Below are positions 48,885 through 61,041 of a stretch of 64,000 nucleotides of DNA, in pieces (position 1 is the stretch's first letter; every line of letters begins with the position of its first letter). Where the stretch lies: the NCBI GenBank assembly GCA_004794655.1, contig SMMW01000006.1:222001-286000 (forward strand), read 5' to 3'. Below the pieces are notes generated by a model. The model saw only the letters and a program-made list of their open reading frames with translations, was not told where the DNA came from and ran no database searches. Source of the DNA: Marisa cornuarietis. Lineage: Eukaryota; Mollusca; Gastropoda; Architaenioglossa; Ampullariidae. The translations under genes were made by a program, and so were the position numbers.

Positions 48885-49908
48885 TATTCTATACAGATTA
48901 AGGAACAAAATGTTATCCTGGATTGGTCAAACATGTTGAGCACCCTCAGCCTTTTGTAACTATAATATGTACTGCTTCTGTCAGTGTCGCTGCACTTACT
49001 TTATGCAAGCGTTCACAGCACTCTTCTATCTACAGTATCCACTTTGAACTTACGATAAACGTTTTGCATAATTTATTTATGCTAATATTCAGCGACTGCA
49101 ACGCATTTTGCGCCAATTTCAGAACCTAAGAGATAAGATACAAGGGTATGGGGATAAGTGGACAAGCCAAGAGGCGCCGCTGTGAGTCCAGTGAAGTGTA
49201 ATATTTGTCAAAAGAATGACTAAACTCAAGATGGTATTTCTTCAAATCTGTGTTGATTCCCATTCCCTTCCTTCTTCTAGGTACACACGATTATCCCCTT
49301 GCAGAGAATAAGATTTAACCTGTCATCACTTTTGTCCATTTGCAAATTTATATAAAAGTGAGACTTCTGCTTGAGACTCTTAAAAGATATAGTCCCTTCT
49401 CTTTCGTTAACTGTAACCAATGATGCAGAACTCTTGTGTCTGCTGTGTTTACAACGTTTGTGTATGGTACTAGCCCCCCGCAATCCGCAACAAAAGAAAA
49501 ACATGTGTATATTTTAAAATTTATGTTAACACTAATTTCTTATTTCAATATACCTTACTGAAATTTATTGTTGGACACTCACTTAACAAGAAACATTTAA
49601 GAAAGCTCACAACCTGAAGCTACGCTTAACAAAAGAAACTAATTCAGCAGTCCTGCTGAGCCTGTCCAACAAAGTGAACAGAGATGACTGTGATAGTATA
49701 CCTGCCATACGGGTGTGCATAAGCCGACGAGTGGTGACTAGAGCAACAACAATGCACTGGATATCAGGAAGCGGTGCAAACTACAGAAATTTCAAGAGAC
49801 TTTTATTTTAAACGTTTTTTGCCTTTCTCTAAGCGAAGTGAACCTTTTATTTCTTTCCTATCTTCCCTATATCCCAGAAACAGCGGCAGTAACAAGAATA
49901 CCCCCCCC

Positions 49909-49909
<1 letters not shown>

Positions 49910-49949
<40 letters not shown>
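49910..49949. repeat. (CA)n microsatellite
   Basis: A CA run of about 20 units preceded by a short C run. Confidence 0.95.
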
Positions 49950-49951
<2 letters not shown>

Positions 49952-50395
49952 AATTATAAAGATTTATAAAATAGACTTTGTTAACATGGGAACCGTTCAT
50001 AGCTAATAACTATTTATTTTGTGACTGAACCTACACAAACGCCCGTGTATTACAATTGGAACATTCCCATCCCCATCAGCCAGAGCAAAAGATATAGAGC
50101 ACAGAGTTTTTGTTTATTTGTCTGATTTTTCCATGCTTAATTTTCCACCGATATGTAACTAAAACTATACCAATGCAGTGTAAAACTAGAACTAAATAAC
50201 AGAATCATCTTTGATTTCGACACCCTACTCAGTACTGAACAGCAATATACATCTACGCTGTCTGCGTGTCTGCGTACTGTAGTCAGTCCAGTAACTTTGT
50301 TTCTTAAGTTCTTTTTCTTTTTTATTCTATGTATGCTCTGTGTTCGAGCAAGTATATACACGCTAGTGTACGCACCAATGCACCAGGAACTCTAT

Positions 50396-50402
50396 TATAA
50401 AA
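50396..50402 (+). promoter_or_regulatory. TATA box of gene 2
   Basis: TATAAAA, about 75 bases before the signal-peptide ATG at 50476. The decayed duplicate at 54546 keeps the same box and downstream spacing. Confidence 0.65.
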
Positions 50403-50475
50403 GGGTCTTGTCTCCTCATCCGTTACACTCGACACCTTCCTTGCCCCACACGGAATCAGCAGGTAACTCTTGATC

Positions 50476-53400
50476 ATGATCGGCTCAAGGCAACTAACGA
50501 CCTTCGTGGCGCTACTGCTAATAGGTATGTCAGTGTATTTTAACAAGAAAAAGATCTGTCTAAAATGAGTTTTTAGTGCTGTTACCAAAGTTTTTGGAGA
50601 AGTTTGTTACGATTATACTAATTGAATGTCCTGTTTACTGACAACATTTACGAAATAACTTAAGACGCTGTCTTGTTAGGCATTAATATAATACTATTTG
50701 TGCTCATCCGTAAACAATTTATATATGTTTTTGTTACATATGTGACCCTCCACGACGAAATGAGTCTTAAGTCGGAAATTTGAGATATGGTAATTTGCAT
50801 ATTTTTAAAAAGTGAAGATTCTGAACTTTCTTTTGATACCAGACTTGTTCTTCTAGTCCAAAAATTGAGTGAGTTATAAAGGTTTGAAGTGCGCGAGTAC
50901 GGTGGCGGCCTTTTTGAGAAAAGCGGGTTCAAAGATTATCAGTGGTTCCACTAGGTGTTTCCTTAGCAACGGGTACTTCTAATTGTTTAAACTGTTCTAA
51001 ATCTTGCATTATGATAAAATACAGCAAGCTTCATCATTTCAAGTAATAAAATATACATAGTAATGAATACCTGCCTGTTTTCAGTGCCTTTATCCTATTG
51101 GTAAAATAAACGGAGATGGAAGAAAACTATTACTGCATTCTAATCAAAGTGGAAACAGCAGAAATTAAAATAAAAAACTCAAAACTTATCTACTAATGTG
51201 GCAACAATGAGTAGAAAAATAAAAAAGTGGAGAAAACTGCATGCTTTGACATACTTTTAGACTTGGAGAACTGGCGAGCAGCACAAAAATAAGTTCTAAT
51301 CTAGAAGCACAACTTTCATACCCAACTGTTTGCTCATGCACATGTGCTGTTAATTCACTCAGCACTGAATAAACACTTTCCCTTGATTTAATTAAAAAAA
51401 GCATAAAACATTCCACTGGCTTCATGGATTAAAAGCTAATGATGCTTCGTCACTCAAATACGTGTTCGCGATGCTTTCACTTTACACAGCGCGTGTGAGC
51501 AAATCCTGGCAAAAGGAACGAGTTTCGTCTCCTTCAGCCAATCGCTGAGCGCCTTCCGTTTCGTTTCTAAGGACATTTCAGTCTCTGATTCTCCCATTGG
51601 ATAGCGTCGAGATCAACGACGAGATTTGTGTACTTCTAAACTTTAGTAGATAAAGCATCTTATTATTAATTAATATTTGAATCAGTCATTAAAGAGACTG
51701 AATGAAGTAGTCGTCTGCAAATTTCAAGGTCGGCTAAGATGACAATAATAAATAACATATTTGTATAGCACCTTTTCCAGCATCAGCCAGACTCAAGGCG
51801 ATTAAAATATAAACACGTAGACATGAGAATAACAATGGTCTCAGAACAAAAAGTTCCTTGAGTTTTCAAAGTGAATGCCGTCTGCATAGATGCAGTCACA
51901 ACAGTTAAACTACCAGCTGCAAGTGAGATTTGTAGTCGTAGTATCAGTGGAATAGTAAGTAGTGGAGGTGGCACTAATAACATAAACACAAAGTTGTTCA
52001 TTGTTAGCGCACATACGACTGTCACGGAGGTCACATCAACACAGCGGCAGTGAAGAAAATAGATGAAGCAGGAAGCAGGGTTGTAGACAAGAGATGAGAA
52101 AACCAAGTCCATGCTTGTTGACTCATGGGGATCCACAATCTAAAGCAGCGAAAAGAATGTTGGGAGGAAAATGTACCGAAGTAGAGCAGAAAGTGTTGAG
52201 CAATCTGCAGGGTAGTAATGATTTAAATCAACAAGCAAACATCCAGGAGTCTAGATGACGTAGATATGGCGTTCACGACCGTTAGAAGATAACGACGACA
52301 AAAATGGGGGACAGGCTCAGAAAATAGTCGAGATTAGTGACAGGTGAAACGCACAGATTAACAGTTATCAGCAAACACCAAACACGATGAAAGCCCAAAG
52401 GCACTACATGAAATAAAAGAAAAAGAGCAGAGAGAGCTCATCTCCTCCAGCCGGTAAGGCGAAGGGACACCACTCTAACGCATTTTGGGGGATGGTGTCT
52501 TGCTCTATAAAGTACCTTGAATCACAAGTTTGTTTAATTTGAATAGTGTTGGACTTTGTTTGAAAACTGGAGGTGGTATTAGTTTATTGCCCCAGTTCTA
52601 GCATACCCTACAGAACTAGAAAAAAATAATTCTGACATTGACCTAGCGCTGGTATGATTGATGCAGTCCTGTCACAAAGGATGAAGTGAAGAAATCCTCC
52701 CTTTGTCTCCATAGAAGAAAACTATTGAACTACATTCAGATAGCTGATCGAAGTGGGAAGATTTCTGACACATCCATTTTATTTTTATGAATTATTGTGC
52801 AGTGTTTGTAGTGATAATGAATAACATCTGTTGATGATTGGCTTGTCAATTGTGATAAGCTGTGTGTGTGCGCGCACATGCGTGCATGTGTGTATCTTTC
52901 AGTGACTTGGTCGTACGCACGATTTATTCATTCCCCCTCCCCTTCTAATCTTCAATGGTACTTTCTCACACTACAGTGCTGATGTCTGTTTTCCTTTCCC
53001 CCAACGCACATATGTAACCATAGTCAATAGTTTTAACAGGTTTCTACAAACCAAATGCATTTCTACTATTTCTACTCAAGCAAAGATTAGCTCACTAGCT
53101 ACATATACCTGACTTACGTAAAAGAGCCCTGTAGCTCCCTTTCGTCACCCAATACCACCTTCAATAGCTCGTATAATTGGGTCAGGGATATGACCTTCTC
53201 CCAGAGACCCGCTGTGAATAGGGAGCCACAAGTAGCAACTCGTCGAAATTCTTTTAACCAGCTCTACGATTTAATTGCAACGCTCGGACGACCCACCACC
53301 TCCAGTGTATACTTGACAACCAGTAGAGTCGTGTCTTGTATCAGAGTCGTGTCTTGTATCAGACACAGGTTACAAACAGCTCAATGAATCACTAGACTAT

Positions 53401-55849
53401 CAAGACAAACTTCCTTGACATTTGCACAACTCGGGGGTCTCGTAACACTTAGAACATAGTTAACAGGGGATGCTTACAACAACGACGAGAGCTGTCGTGG
53501 ACAGGCGACCTACCTGTCATTGGATCATTCACTTTTTTGTTGACAGGCAGCAACGGGTATTTATCAATGGTACTTTTTCTGACTCCATCACAGCGTGCAC
53601 TGGCTCACCCTAAGGCTGTATTTTATCCCCGCTTTTATTTATCATATATCAGCAGCTGTCGCGGTAACCACGAGGGTCATATTCTCGGATGACATTGCAC
53701 TGGTCTTTTTTCTTAGCGAGTCAGTAGATACCCATGGTGTAGCCTTTACTGAATTATTGCCTGGGGCTATGATGATTTCTTAGAACTTAATGTGAGTGAG
53801 ACTAAGTAGATTGTCTTTGGTTTCTGTCGAAATTCTTCACCAAGTCCCGTAAGTGTCATCCATGACAAGGAGATGGAAATCATCTCTACATAGCCCTGTA
53901 AGCTTGCCACACTGTCTGCAGTCTAGCATTTGGTGGAATGAAGCGACTCAAAAACATGGCAAATGTTGAAGATCGGCTTAAGGGGTCGAAAGCTAAAATC
54001 TCGATCATGTAGGAGGAGCCTCATAATCGGAGTTAGCATCGCCCCTTCGAGATCAGTTTTTATTTTAAGACTTGCAATCGATGACTATATCGTAAAATGC
54101 ATGTGTAAGCCGAGATGTCCTGAGCTTTTCTAAGTTGTTATGACTTGTGAAAGATTAGGCTTTTTAAAGTTTGTTGTGCAAGAAAAGTGGGAAAGCTTAC
54201 CCTGGGAAAAGCATGCATGCGTATTCGCTGATGCTCCCTAATTGCTTCTGCCTATGGAGGAGAGTCTCTAGAGCAAGGGTCACCAACCTTTTTGACACTG
54301 GGCTACTTCAATGATACTGAGTAATACGACAAACCATTGTTTAATACAAACTTACTGAGTAACATAAACGATAGTACAAACAGGGCAGGTATCAACGTGC
54401 CTCGCGGGCGACACACATGGTCCATGCGGGAAACCAGATGCCCTCCTGTAGAGTATACAAGCCGGTACAGCAGGAAGTGTTTCGCTTTAAAAGACTGGGG
54501 ATTATACAGCGCAAACGACTATTCTGTCAATGACATTAACTCTGTTATAAAAAGGTTTTTTTTTTTCATCTCGTACTTTACATTCGGCACCGTGCTTACC
54601 ACTTAGGGAATCTGCAGGTAAATCGCAATCATAATCGGCTCAAGCAAGGTAACGACCTTTGTCCCGGCGCCATTACTAATAAGTACGTCGGTGTATTTTA
54701 ACAAGATAAAAATCTTTTTTATAAGCATTTACAGTAATCTGTGCAATAACTGTGTTTCTGTGTTCTAATTTTTGGAATAAAGCAAAGTCTTTTGCGAACT
54801 CCAGGGTCAGCTAAAGTTAACACATTTAGGCTGCTCAAAATCCTCCCTCTTTCCTCATAGCTACTCGTATCTCGAGAACAGAAGAAGTGCAATTTTACTG
54901 CAATATTTGCTTAACAGCTGCTCAAGGTCCTTAAAGTCCTCTCTCTTTACTTTATGTTTCTTATAATTGGAAGGCAGGAGAAGTGCTATTTCACCCCAGA
55001 ATATTTGACCATATTAACATCATCGGTCTGCATACATTCCTTTCTTTTCTCTCCTTCTATACATTATTTCCTTGGTCATTATCTTTTTCATCTATTTTTT
55101 ATAACAAAAGTTCACATTAAAACTTGGGAAAAATTAACGATACAGAATGTGTTTACTCTATTGTAACTTTTTTTATATTTTACAGGATTCATCTACTCGA
55201 CCTCCTCCGTTTCAGGTGACCGTAATAATATCTTTAATTAGCTTAATTAATGGCTCTATAAAGACTTACAAAACGAATATAAACATGCAGCTACTTTCGT
55301 AATGACAAACTTAAGTTACATTATTTTGTCAACAGATACATGTAACCATGGTAACAGTCAAACGCGACCGTAAACTATTAAATTCTTAAGGCAAGTTTAG
55401 AGAAATAATTTTATTAAAGCAGCTTTTAACTTTTTGTATAATACATTGATTTCTCTAATTGTTTAGAGTGTAACTGCTTCAGATGTTTGTATATCATAAA
55501 AAGCTAGATAATTATTAGTTTGTAACTGAAGCAATATTATAGCCTTTTGTTAAGCTACATAGAACTATATTTTGTCATTAATCACTCGGGTTTTTTTTCA
55601 TCCACTTACTAACTTTGTTTTTCTCTTACCTTTCTTACCTTAACCCAAAAAACAGGTAGCACTAATCAAGGATGTAACCAGACAGAACTGACTACTATAC
55701 GGCAATGTTTTTCAACTTACAATACTCAGTTTACCTCATACTTTGGCACAGGAGGAACCTGCAATCGCACCCTCATCACACAACAAGCGTGCAGGTAAGT
55801 AACTGGCAAGGTGTACACATAGTCTGCTAATTTGTGTGTGTGTGTGTGT

Positions 55850-55906
<57 letters not shown>

Positions 55907-57901
55907 ACGTTTGTGTACAAGAGCACGCCTGTACATGTTGATGTCCCAAGTCAATATTTATAACCGCTTCGAATATCCTTGCAATTCTTCTATTGTAGAA
56001 AGATATGGGTGTTTGTTGTTTATTCACTTATACAGAAGTGTATGTATGTGGCAAGCTAATTTATACTTGTTTTGTATGCAGCTCCTATGCAACTATCGTT
56101 ACGTGTGTGAACAACGCCAGCCTGTCCATATCAACATGCAGACCCTATGTGGTTTCCCAGATTGATTCCGACCTGGGTACACTTGTATTGTATTACGTTA
56201 ATTGTTAAAATTAGTAACAAATGCTGTAGTTAAAGTTGAAATGTGATTTCCTTGGCATAGTTTTTGTTTAAATATTTTTTTAATAAAATTTTTCTCTTGC
56301 GTTATAGAACGATGCCTATTGTGTAATGCTAAGATGGTATAAAGCAAACTTAGGTTTAACAGATTGACCTCACATATTAAATGTTTATAAAATTTTTGTT
56401 TGTGGGCGTGGGAGGGGGAGGATGGGCTTCATCCCTAGTGGTTAGCGCAAAAGTAAACAGCAAAAAAATTCATTAGCTTAGTTGATCTATGACACACTTA
56501 ATATATTGTAGCTATAAAACATTTTTTGATTTAAAGTAATTAAAAAAATATTTCTTTCAAAAAATCTGTAAGAAAAATGTAATCATTTTGGTAATTATAA
56601 TTACTTTAGGTATTATTCAAAATATTATTTATAAATTATTTCATAATACTTTGATATTTTGTCCGTGCCACATTTCGGTGTGTTGCTAGTAAATATAGTA
56701 TTTAAGGAGCCAAAGTGCTTCATTTTCTGACAGGCATTTCATGTAAGGTGAACGACTTTGTTGTGACCTGTTCAAGCGCTCCACAACTCAACGAAGGTAT
56801 GGATTCTTGATCTTTATTTCTGTCTATCTTTAGGCAAAATGTTGAAAGGTGCTATATAAATTTTGTTCTTTTACATATTTTTACTTTTTGTATTTTGTCC
56901 TGCTGTGATGTTATCCGGGGTGGGTTACCTTGTATTAGGGACTCAGTTGGAGCATCATCAGATGTTTTCATCAGCCTGATCTCTATCGAAAATCAAGCCA
57001 GGACTCACAATGTCACCATCGTCCAAGTTTACGCTTAGACTTTCAGACAGAAGGTTAAGGAACTCAACAATTGTCGTATAAGCATTAACTAGAAAAGACA
57101 TTCTTATTGTATTGGTGACCAAAAAGTTGGTTCGGATGCTTATCGACAATAGGCAGGAAATAAATTTGGCCTAGGTGAAACCAGTTAGAGGAAGTGGTGG
57201 CCCACCATGAATTATAAATTGACACTTCTCAGGGGAGGATAAAATACATGAAACAATTAATAAACATAGTTAAAAATATAATTTCTATGACAGTTTAAAA
57301 ATTAACTTTTGTATTTGACTAGCATGTAAGGATGTTTTCCTTATTAAATGTAGTCCTGCAATAATTTCTGGAATTATTTTTATATCGTTGAGATTTACAT
57401 TTTGCCTATTGTTGATAACTTTACAGAATAATACAGAATACTGTTAAGTGATGGGAAAATAAATCAGCTTTTCGGTTTCTATCTGCCCGTCCGGTTCAGT
57501 TTTTATAAATAAAAGCGTGAATTAAAGCTATTTTTGTTCTTATGTCCGTCCATCCTGCTTCTCTATATTCTTATTTTACATTCCTTCTCTTTCCTATCTT
57601 TATAGATCACACATGTTGCTCTTCCGTAATTCTCGGCTCTGCTATTCTCTCCTGATAGAGGCCCCCAGTCTGATGATTTTCCCACTTCTTCACGAACCCG
57701 CACTTTTCGTTTTCTTATTACCTTCAATCTGTTGACAGTTTCTTACTTATATAGTGACCTCTTGCGTTTTATGACTGACCTTTCCTCTTTGCATCAGGTA
57801 CCAAGAGTGGGGCGAGCTGCCTCAGCAGTGTTGGTGTTCACGTGATCTTTGTCGCCATGGTGATTTTAGCAGTCATTGCTTGCCCCGTGAAGAATTCTTA
57901 G
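50476..57901 (+). CDS. Gene 2: single-module paralogue with hydrophobic anchor (6 exons)
   Basis: Exons 50476-50524 (MIGSRQLTTFVALLLI, signal), 55186-55215 (GFIYSTSSVS), 55656-55794 (exon A type), 56082-56176 (exon B), 56734-56796 (exon C) and 57798-57901 (terminal), with phases 1-1, 1-1, 1-2, 2-1, 1-1 and stop. The module has eight cysteines in the same order as gene 1 (QGCNQTE, RQCFSTY, GTCNRTL, QACSSY, VTCVNN, STCRPY, ISCKVND, VTCSSA). Several N-x-S/T sites suggest glycosylation. The C-terminus, KSGASCLSS then GVHVIFVAMVILAVIAC and PVKNS, is a GPI signal or a transmembrane segment with a tiny tail. By count the CDS is 480 nt, 159 residues. Function unknown; it is probably the ancestral one-domain form. 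Confidence 0.78.
50525..51739. other. Gene 2 intron 1, first part
   Basis: No exon recognised. Contains a GC-richer patch at 51480-51620 with CCAAT-type boxes and a GTTTCGTTTC motif (reverse GAAACGAAAC). A block at 50740-50940 beginning CCTCCACGACGAAATGAG looks like part of an interspersed repeat, but I cannot identify the family. Confidence 0.35.
51740..52475 (-). mobile_element. Noncoding CR1/L2-tailed element, about 0.7 kb
   Basis: Minus orientation: starts CCGGCTGGAGGAGATGAG near 52465 and ends at 51740 in an AATAATAAAT tail after a TTTGTATAGCACC block. Same 5' start and tail style as 20640-21757, but shorter. No coding sequence. Confidence 0.5.
53430..54110 (+). pseudogene. Decayed LINE reverse transcriptase
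   Basis: Across frames: TVYFIPAFIYHI-like, RVIFSDDIALVFFLSESVDT (an F-x-DD catalytic box) and LNVSETK-like. Stops and shifts occur throughout. The SDD-centred block and its neighbours indicate a LINE polymerase of uncertain clade. Confidence 0.45.
54546..54695 (+). pseudogene. Decayed duplicate of the gene 2 promoter and signal-peptide exon
   Basis: TATAAAA at 54546 is followed by an ACACTCGACACC-like leader and a segment parallel to gene 2 exon 1. The ATG has become ATA, the hydrophobic core now contains a Pro-Ala-Pro, and the donor is still GTACGT. The intron start GTCGGTGTATTTTAACAAGA is nearly the same as that of gene 2. It cannot encode the signal peptide but could still start a transcript. 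Confidence 0.75.
55832..55904. repeat. (GT)n microsatellite
   Basis: A long GT run about 40 bases after the exon A donor of gene 2. Confidence 0.95.
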
Positions 57902-58359
57902 ACGTACTGCTAATTGAGCACCACTTGTCCTAAATCTTCATTATTATTTACTTGTGATTACTGTAGCTATTATGATTTCTGTCTGTTCTTCTCTTCAAAC
58001 GTTGGCATGCCGAATCGTATGTCCGATGTCCTCTTATTACAGATTCATGAATTAGGCAGCAGGTAAGCATTACATGTATATGTCGCTTAGCTTATTGGTA
58101 CACAATTTAATTATAAATTTCCTCTAAATGATGCTAATACTTTTGATCTCCCTGCTGATTAATAGCACTGTACCAGATTTGATGTCTTCGTGTTCTATCA
58201 TCTTTCTTAAATGCTTCTAAATGGTCTATACTTCTAAACTGTAAAATTTTGGGCAAGCTAAGTAAACTTCACTTCTCTCTTTGTAACATATTTTGTAGGC
58301 TTTGTATCAAGGGGCAATTCATAAGTAAAGCCTTAACTATAATTAAACAGGCAAGTTTA

Positions 58360-58360
<1 letters not shown>

Positions 58361-58428
<68 letters not shown>

Positions 58429-58531
58429 AACACACACTAACATACACACACATTGTCTCTCACACGCACTATTTTCCTTTCTCTGTTACAACATGCGGGT
58501 ACACACGCACAAACTCAAACACACACACAAA

Positions 58532-58578
<47 letters not shown>
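58361..58578. repeat. (CA)n and (CT)n microsatellite cluster
   Basis: A CA run of about 31 units, then mixed CA and CT runs to 58578, followed by short C and A homopolymers. Confidence 0.95.
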
Positions 58579-58582
<4 letters not shown>

Positions 58583-59303
58583 CGGAGACACCCCCCCCCA
58601 AAAAAAAACCCACAATAGGTCATCCCTGTTTGCCGACCAAAATATATAAATTCAAACAGTGATATCATTCAATATTCGCTAGAAAAGGGACAACATATTC
58701 TACATAGATATTGAGCTGGTCAGTTATTTCTCAAAATAAAATTAGAAGACAATAACACTAAAATGGTAGACAATGTGTTTGTTTTAATATGTATCGATAT
58801 TTACAATGTATCATTTATTTATTTCTTTTTGCTCATTAGTATTCTAATTTTATTTTTTTATACTTTGTATTAGTTGTCTGGAAATAAACAGCTTAAGGAA
58901 GCTTGTAGTTTGACATAGGCTATAAATATTTGCTTATTCTGACCCTACCATTAACTCTGATCGTCATCATTGAGTCATCGTGTACGATGACTTTACAAAA
59001 ACTGTTAACTATAGTAGATAATTATTGTGCAGTTTTTAAGTAATGATACAAAAGGTGCCTCCACGCATGAAATATTTAATATGCATCGATGCTAAACAAA
59101 TAAAAGACAACACAACGACAATGACAATGACCAACTTTATTTGTCTCAGTGGGCAATTTGAATATGGGAATTTGCTCTAGTTCAACAATGAAAAAAAGTT
59201 GAAAAAAATGAAAAAAAAGAAGTGAGCAAGTAACACATATCATATATATATCTATATAGATATAAAAACTTACAGCAAGGAAATCAATTATTCACCTACA
59301 ACA

Positions 59304-59304
<1 letters not shown>

Positions 59305-59355
<51 letters not shown>
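59305..59355. repeat. (CA)n microsatellite
   Basis: About 25 CA units. Confidence 0.95.
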
Positions 59356-59357
<2 letters not shown>

Positions 59358-61041
59358 CGTTGACAATTCATCTAAGATTGAGCAGCTGGACTGCGGATGG
59401 CACAAATGATTTCAGGTGTCTGTTACTCTTACATATAGGCCTGAGCTTAATAATACAAATTCTTTTGTTAGTACATGTTCAGGTAATGATAAAATGCATG
59501 AAGCTTTCCGTACTATTTGCTGGTCATAAAAAGAAGCTAAATCCCTCTGTTTGATACCAATTACCTTAGATGTTCACAACACTGTTCAGACTATTCCTAT
59601 CATGGACAGAGAGATTGTTAAACAAGCATACAAACACTCAGATAAACCAAGCATCATCTCTCTTATTTGTGAAATATTAATGTAGTTTTTGTATTTGCTT
59701 GCTGATAGTTGGGCAAAATATTTCTTTAGTAAAAATTAGTTTTGATCCATTTCTTTAGACATCGTGGTTGGAGTGCTTACTTTTGCACAAAGTTTGAAGG
59801 AATAATATCTTTTATTAAATTAAGTTTTCAGTTATATTGTAACCAAAGAGCAGTCTGGTTAAAGTTTTTGCTAAGTTACTTTTCCATACACATACATTTC
59901 TATTTAGGTCACGGTGCATATAACAGGTAACAAAGGGGAATAACACTGGCCAAGGTGAGATCGTAAGGGAGTTTTCTCCCTTTAGTAATGATGCAGTTAA
60001 TCAAAGAGTTTACATGACATATCGAGTACTTAGTCAATTTTATCGTAGACCCAAATAATTACCGTTTGTGAAAGGAACAGTTTTCCGAGTAAGACATAGT
60101 AAGACATCTTTCATTATAGATTTCATACTTTTTTTTAAAACTAAAGAATCTACAGCAAAAGTCGTCAGCCTGTCTATGATATTGGATTTTAGTGTAGTAC
60201 AAACATGCTTAGTAAGAAGTCAAAATCTCTAAGATCAAACTTGTCTTTAATATTGAAATTTCATCCACATTACAGACAATGAACTTAATTCTAAACATCT
60301 GAGTGTGCATTGTAACGTATCTTAATATGTGTAGTCTTTTATCTTTGATTTACGAAAGATTTTTTCCCTTATATTTTGGACAAATTTTCTTGAGCAGAAC
60401 TAAGTCCATAATCAAGAAAATAATATCAAAAGGTGTTGTAAAGAAGACCTATGGAAACAGAAGTGAAATATCGAACCAAAGTTCTAACATTCTAAAAGAA
60501 GCCTATAAAGCTGTGCATATAATTTACTTATTCAAAATAATTTGCGAAGCCAAAGTTGCTTGGCATAACAAAATTAGCAATGCTAGTTTAGTCAAAAGTG
60601 TACCAGTTGACTGATTTTCGAGATGACATTTTTGGGGAAGGGTTGAGATGAATCACTTAAATTAATCACGTTTGCCAAGAACAAAACTGTTGTTATTAAT
60701 AATGTCGTAATTAACCCAACATCCTTCTCTATTCTTCTTTTTATTCGTTATATTTTCTTTTACAGTTTTAGGCGTTGCAGCAGCACATTAATAACTACAT
60801 GGAGTATAGCATCAACTCAGTAATGGGCAACATAAACGAGACAGATTTTATCATTGTAGTCGAAATAGGTTATATTTAGTATGTGTGATATGTATCAACC
60901 TTTTCAGGGAAGGAGATTACTTCCTCATAAGCTTATTATTTAGTGTTTGTTCCTTTTCGTTTCATTTCTCTTCCAGCTGTCTGTGGATTCGTGTCCACGT
61001 AGCAGATAAAATCATCTAATTGTCGACTAAGCCCTGTGAAA

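Larger units (their letters stand above)
46141..50390. other. Intergenic region between gene 1 and gene 2
   Basis: No confident gene. The part from about 46.4 kb onward is loosely repeated at 51.7-54.7 kb (see findings). A frame at 48560-48826 (88 codons from ATG, MLVSSGVLYMWVL start) encodes a hydrophobic N-terminal half and a basic C-terminal half, but has no recognisable family and is probably chance. The other frames near 47700 and 48035 show no domain. Confidence 0.4.
57902..60976. other. Intergenic region after gene 2
   Basis: AT-rich sequence with three CA-type microsatellites (58361-58423, 58533-58578 and 59305-59355). A GCAG/GTAAGC motif near 58060 could be an untranslated-exon boundary. 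AATAAA occurs at 58735 but is far from the gene 2 stop. The 103-codon frame at 60303-60614 has no recognisable domain. Confidence 0.4.

Noticed and set aside
60303..60614. 103-codon plus-strand frame upstream of gene 3
   Set aside because: No signal peptide, no domain and no splice sites linking it to gene 3.
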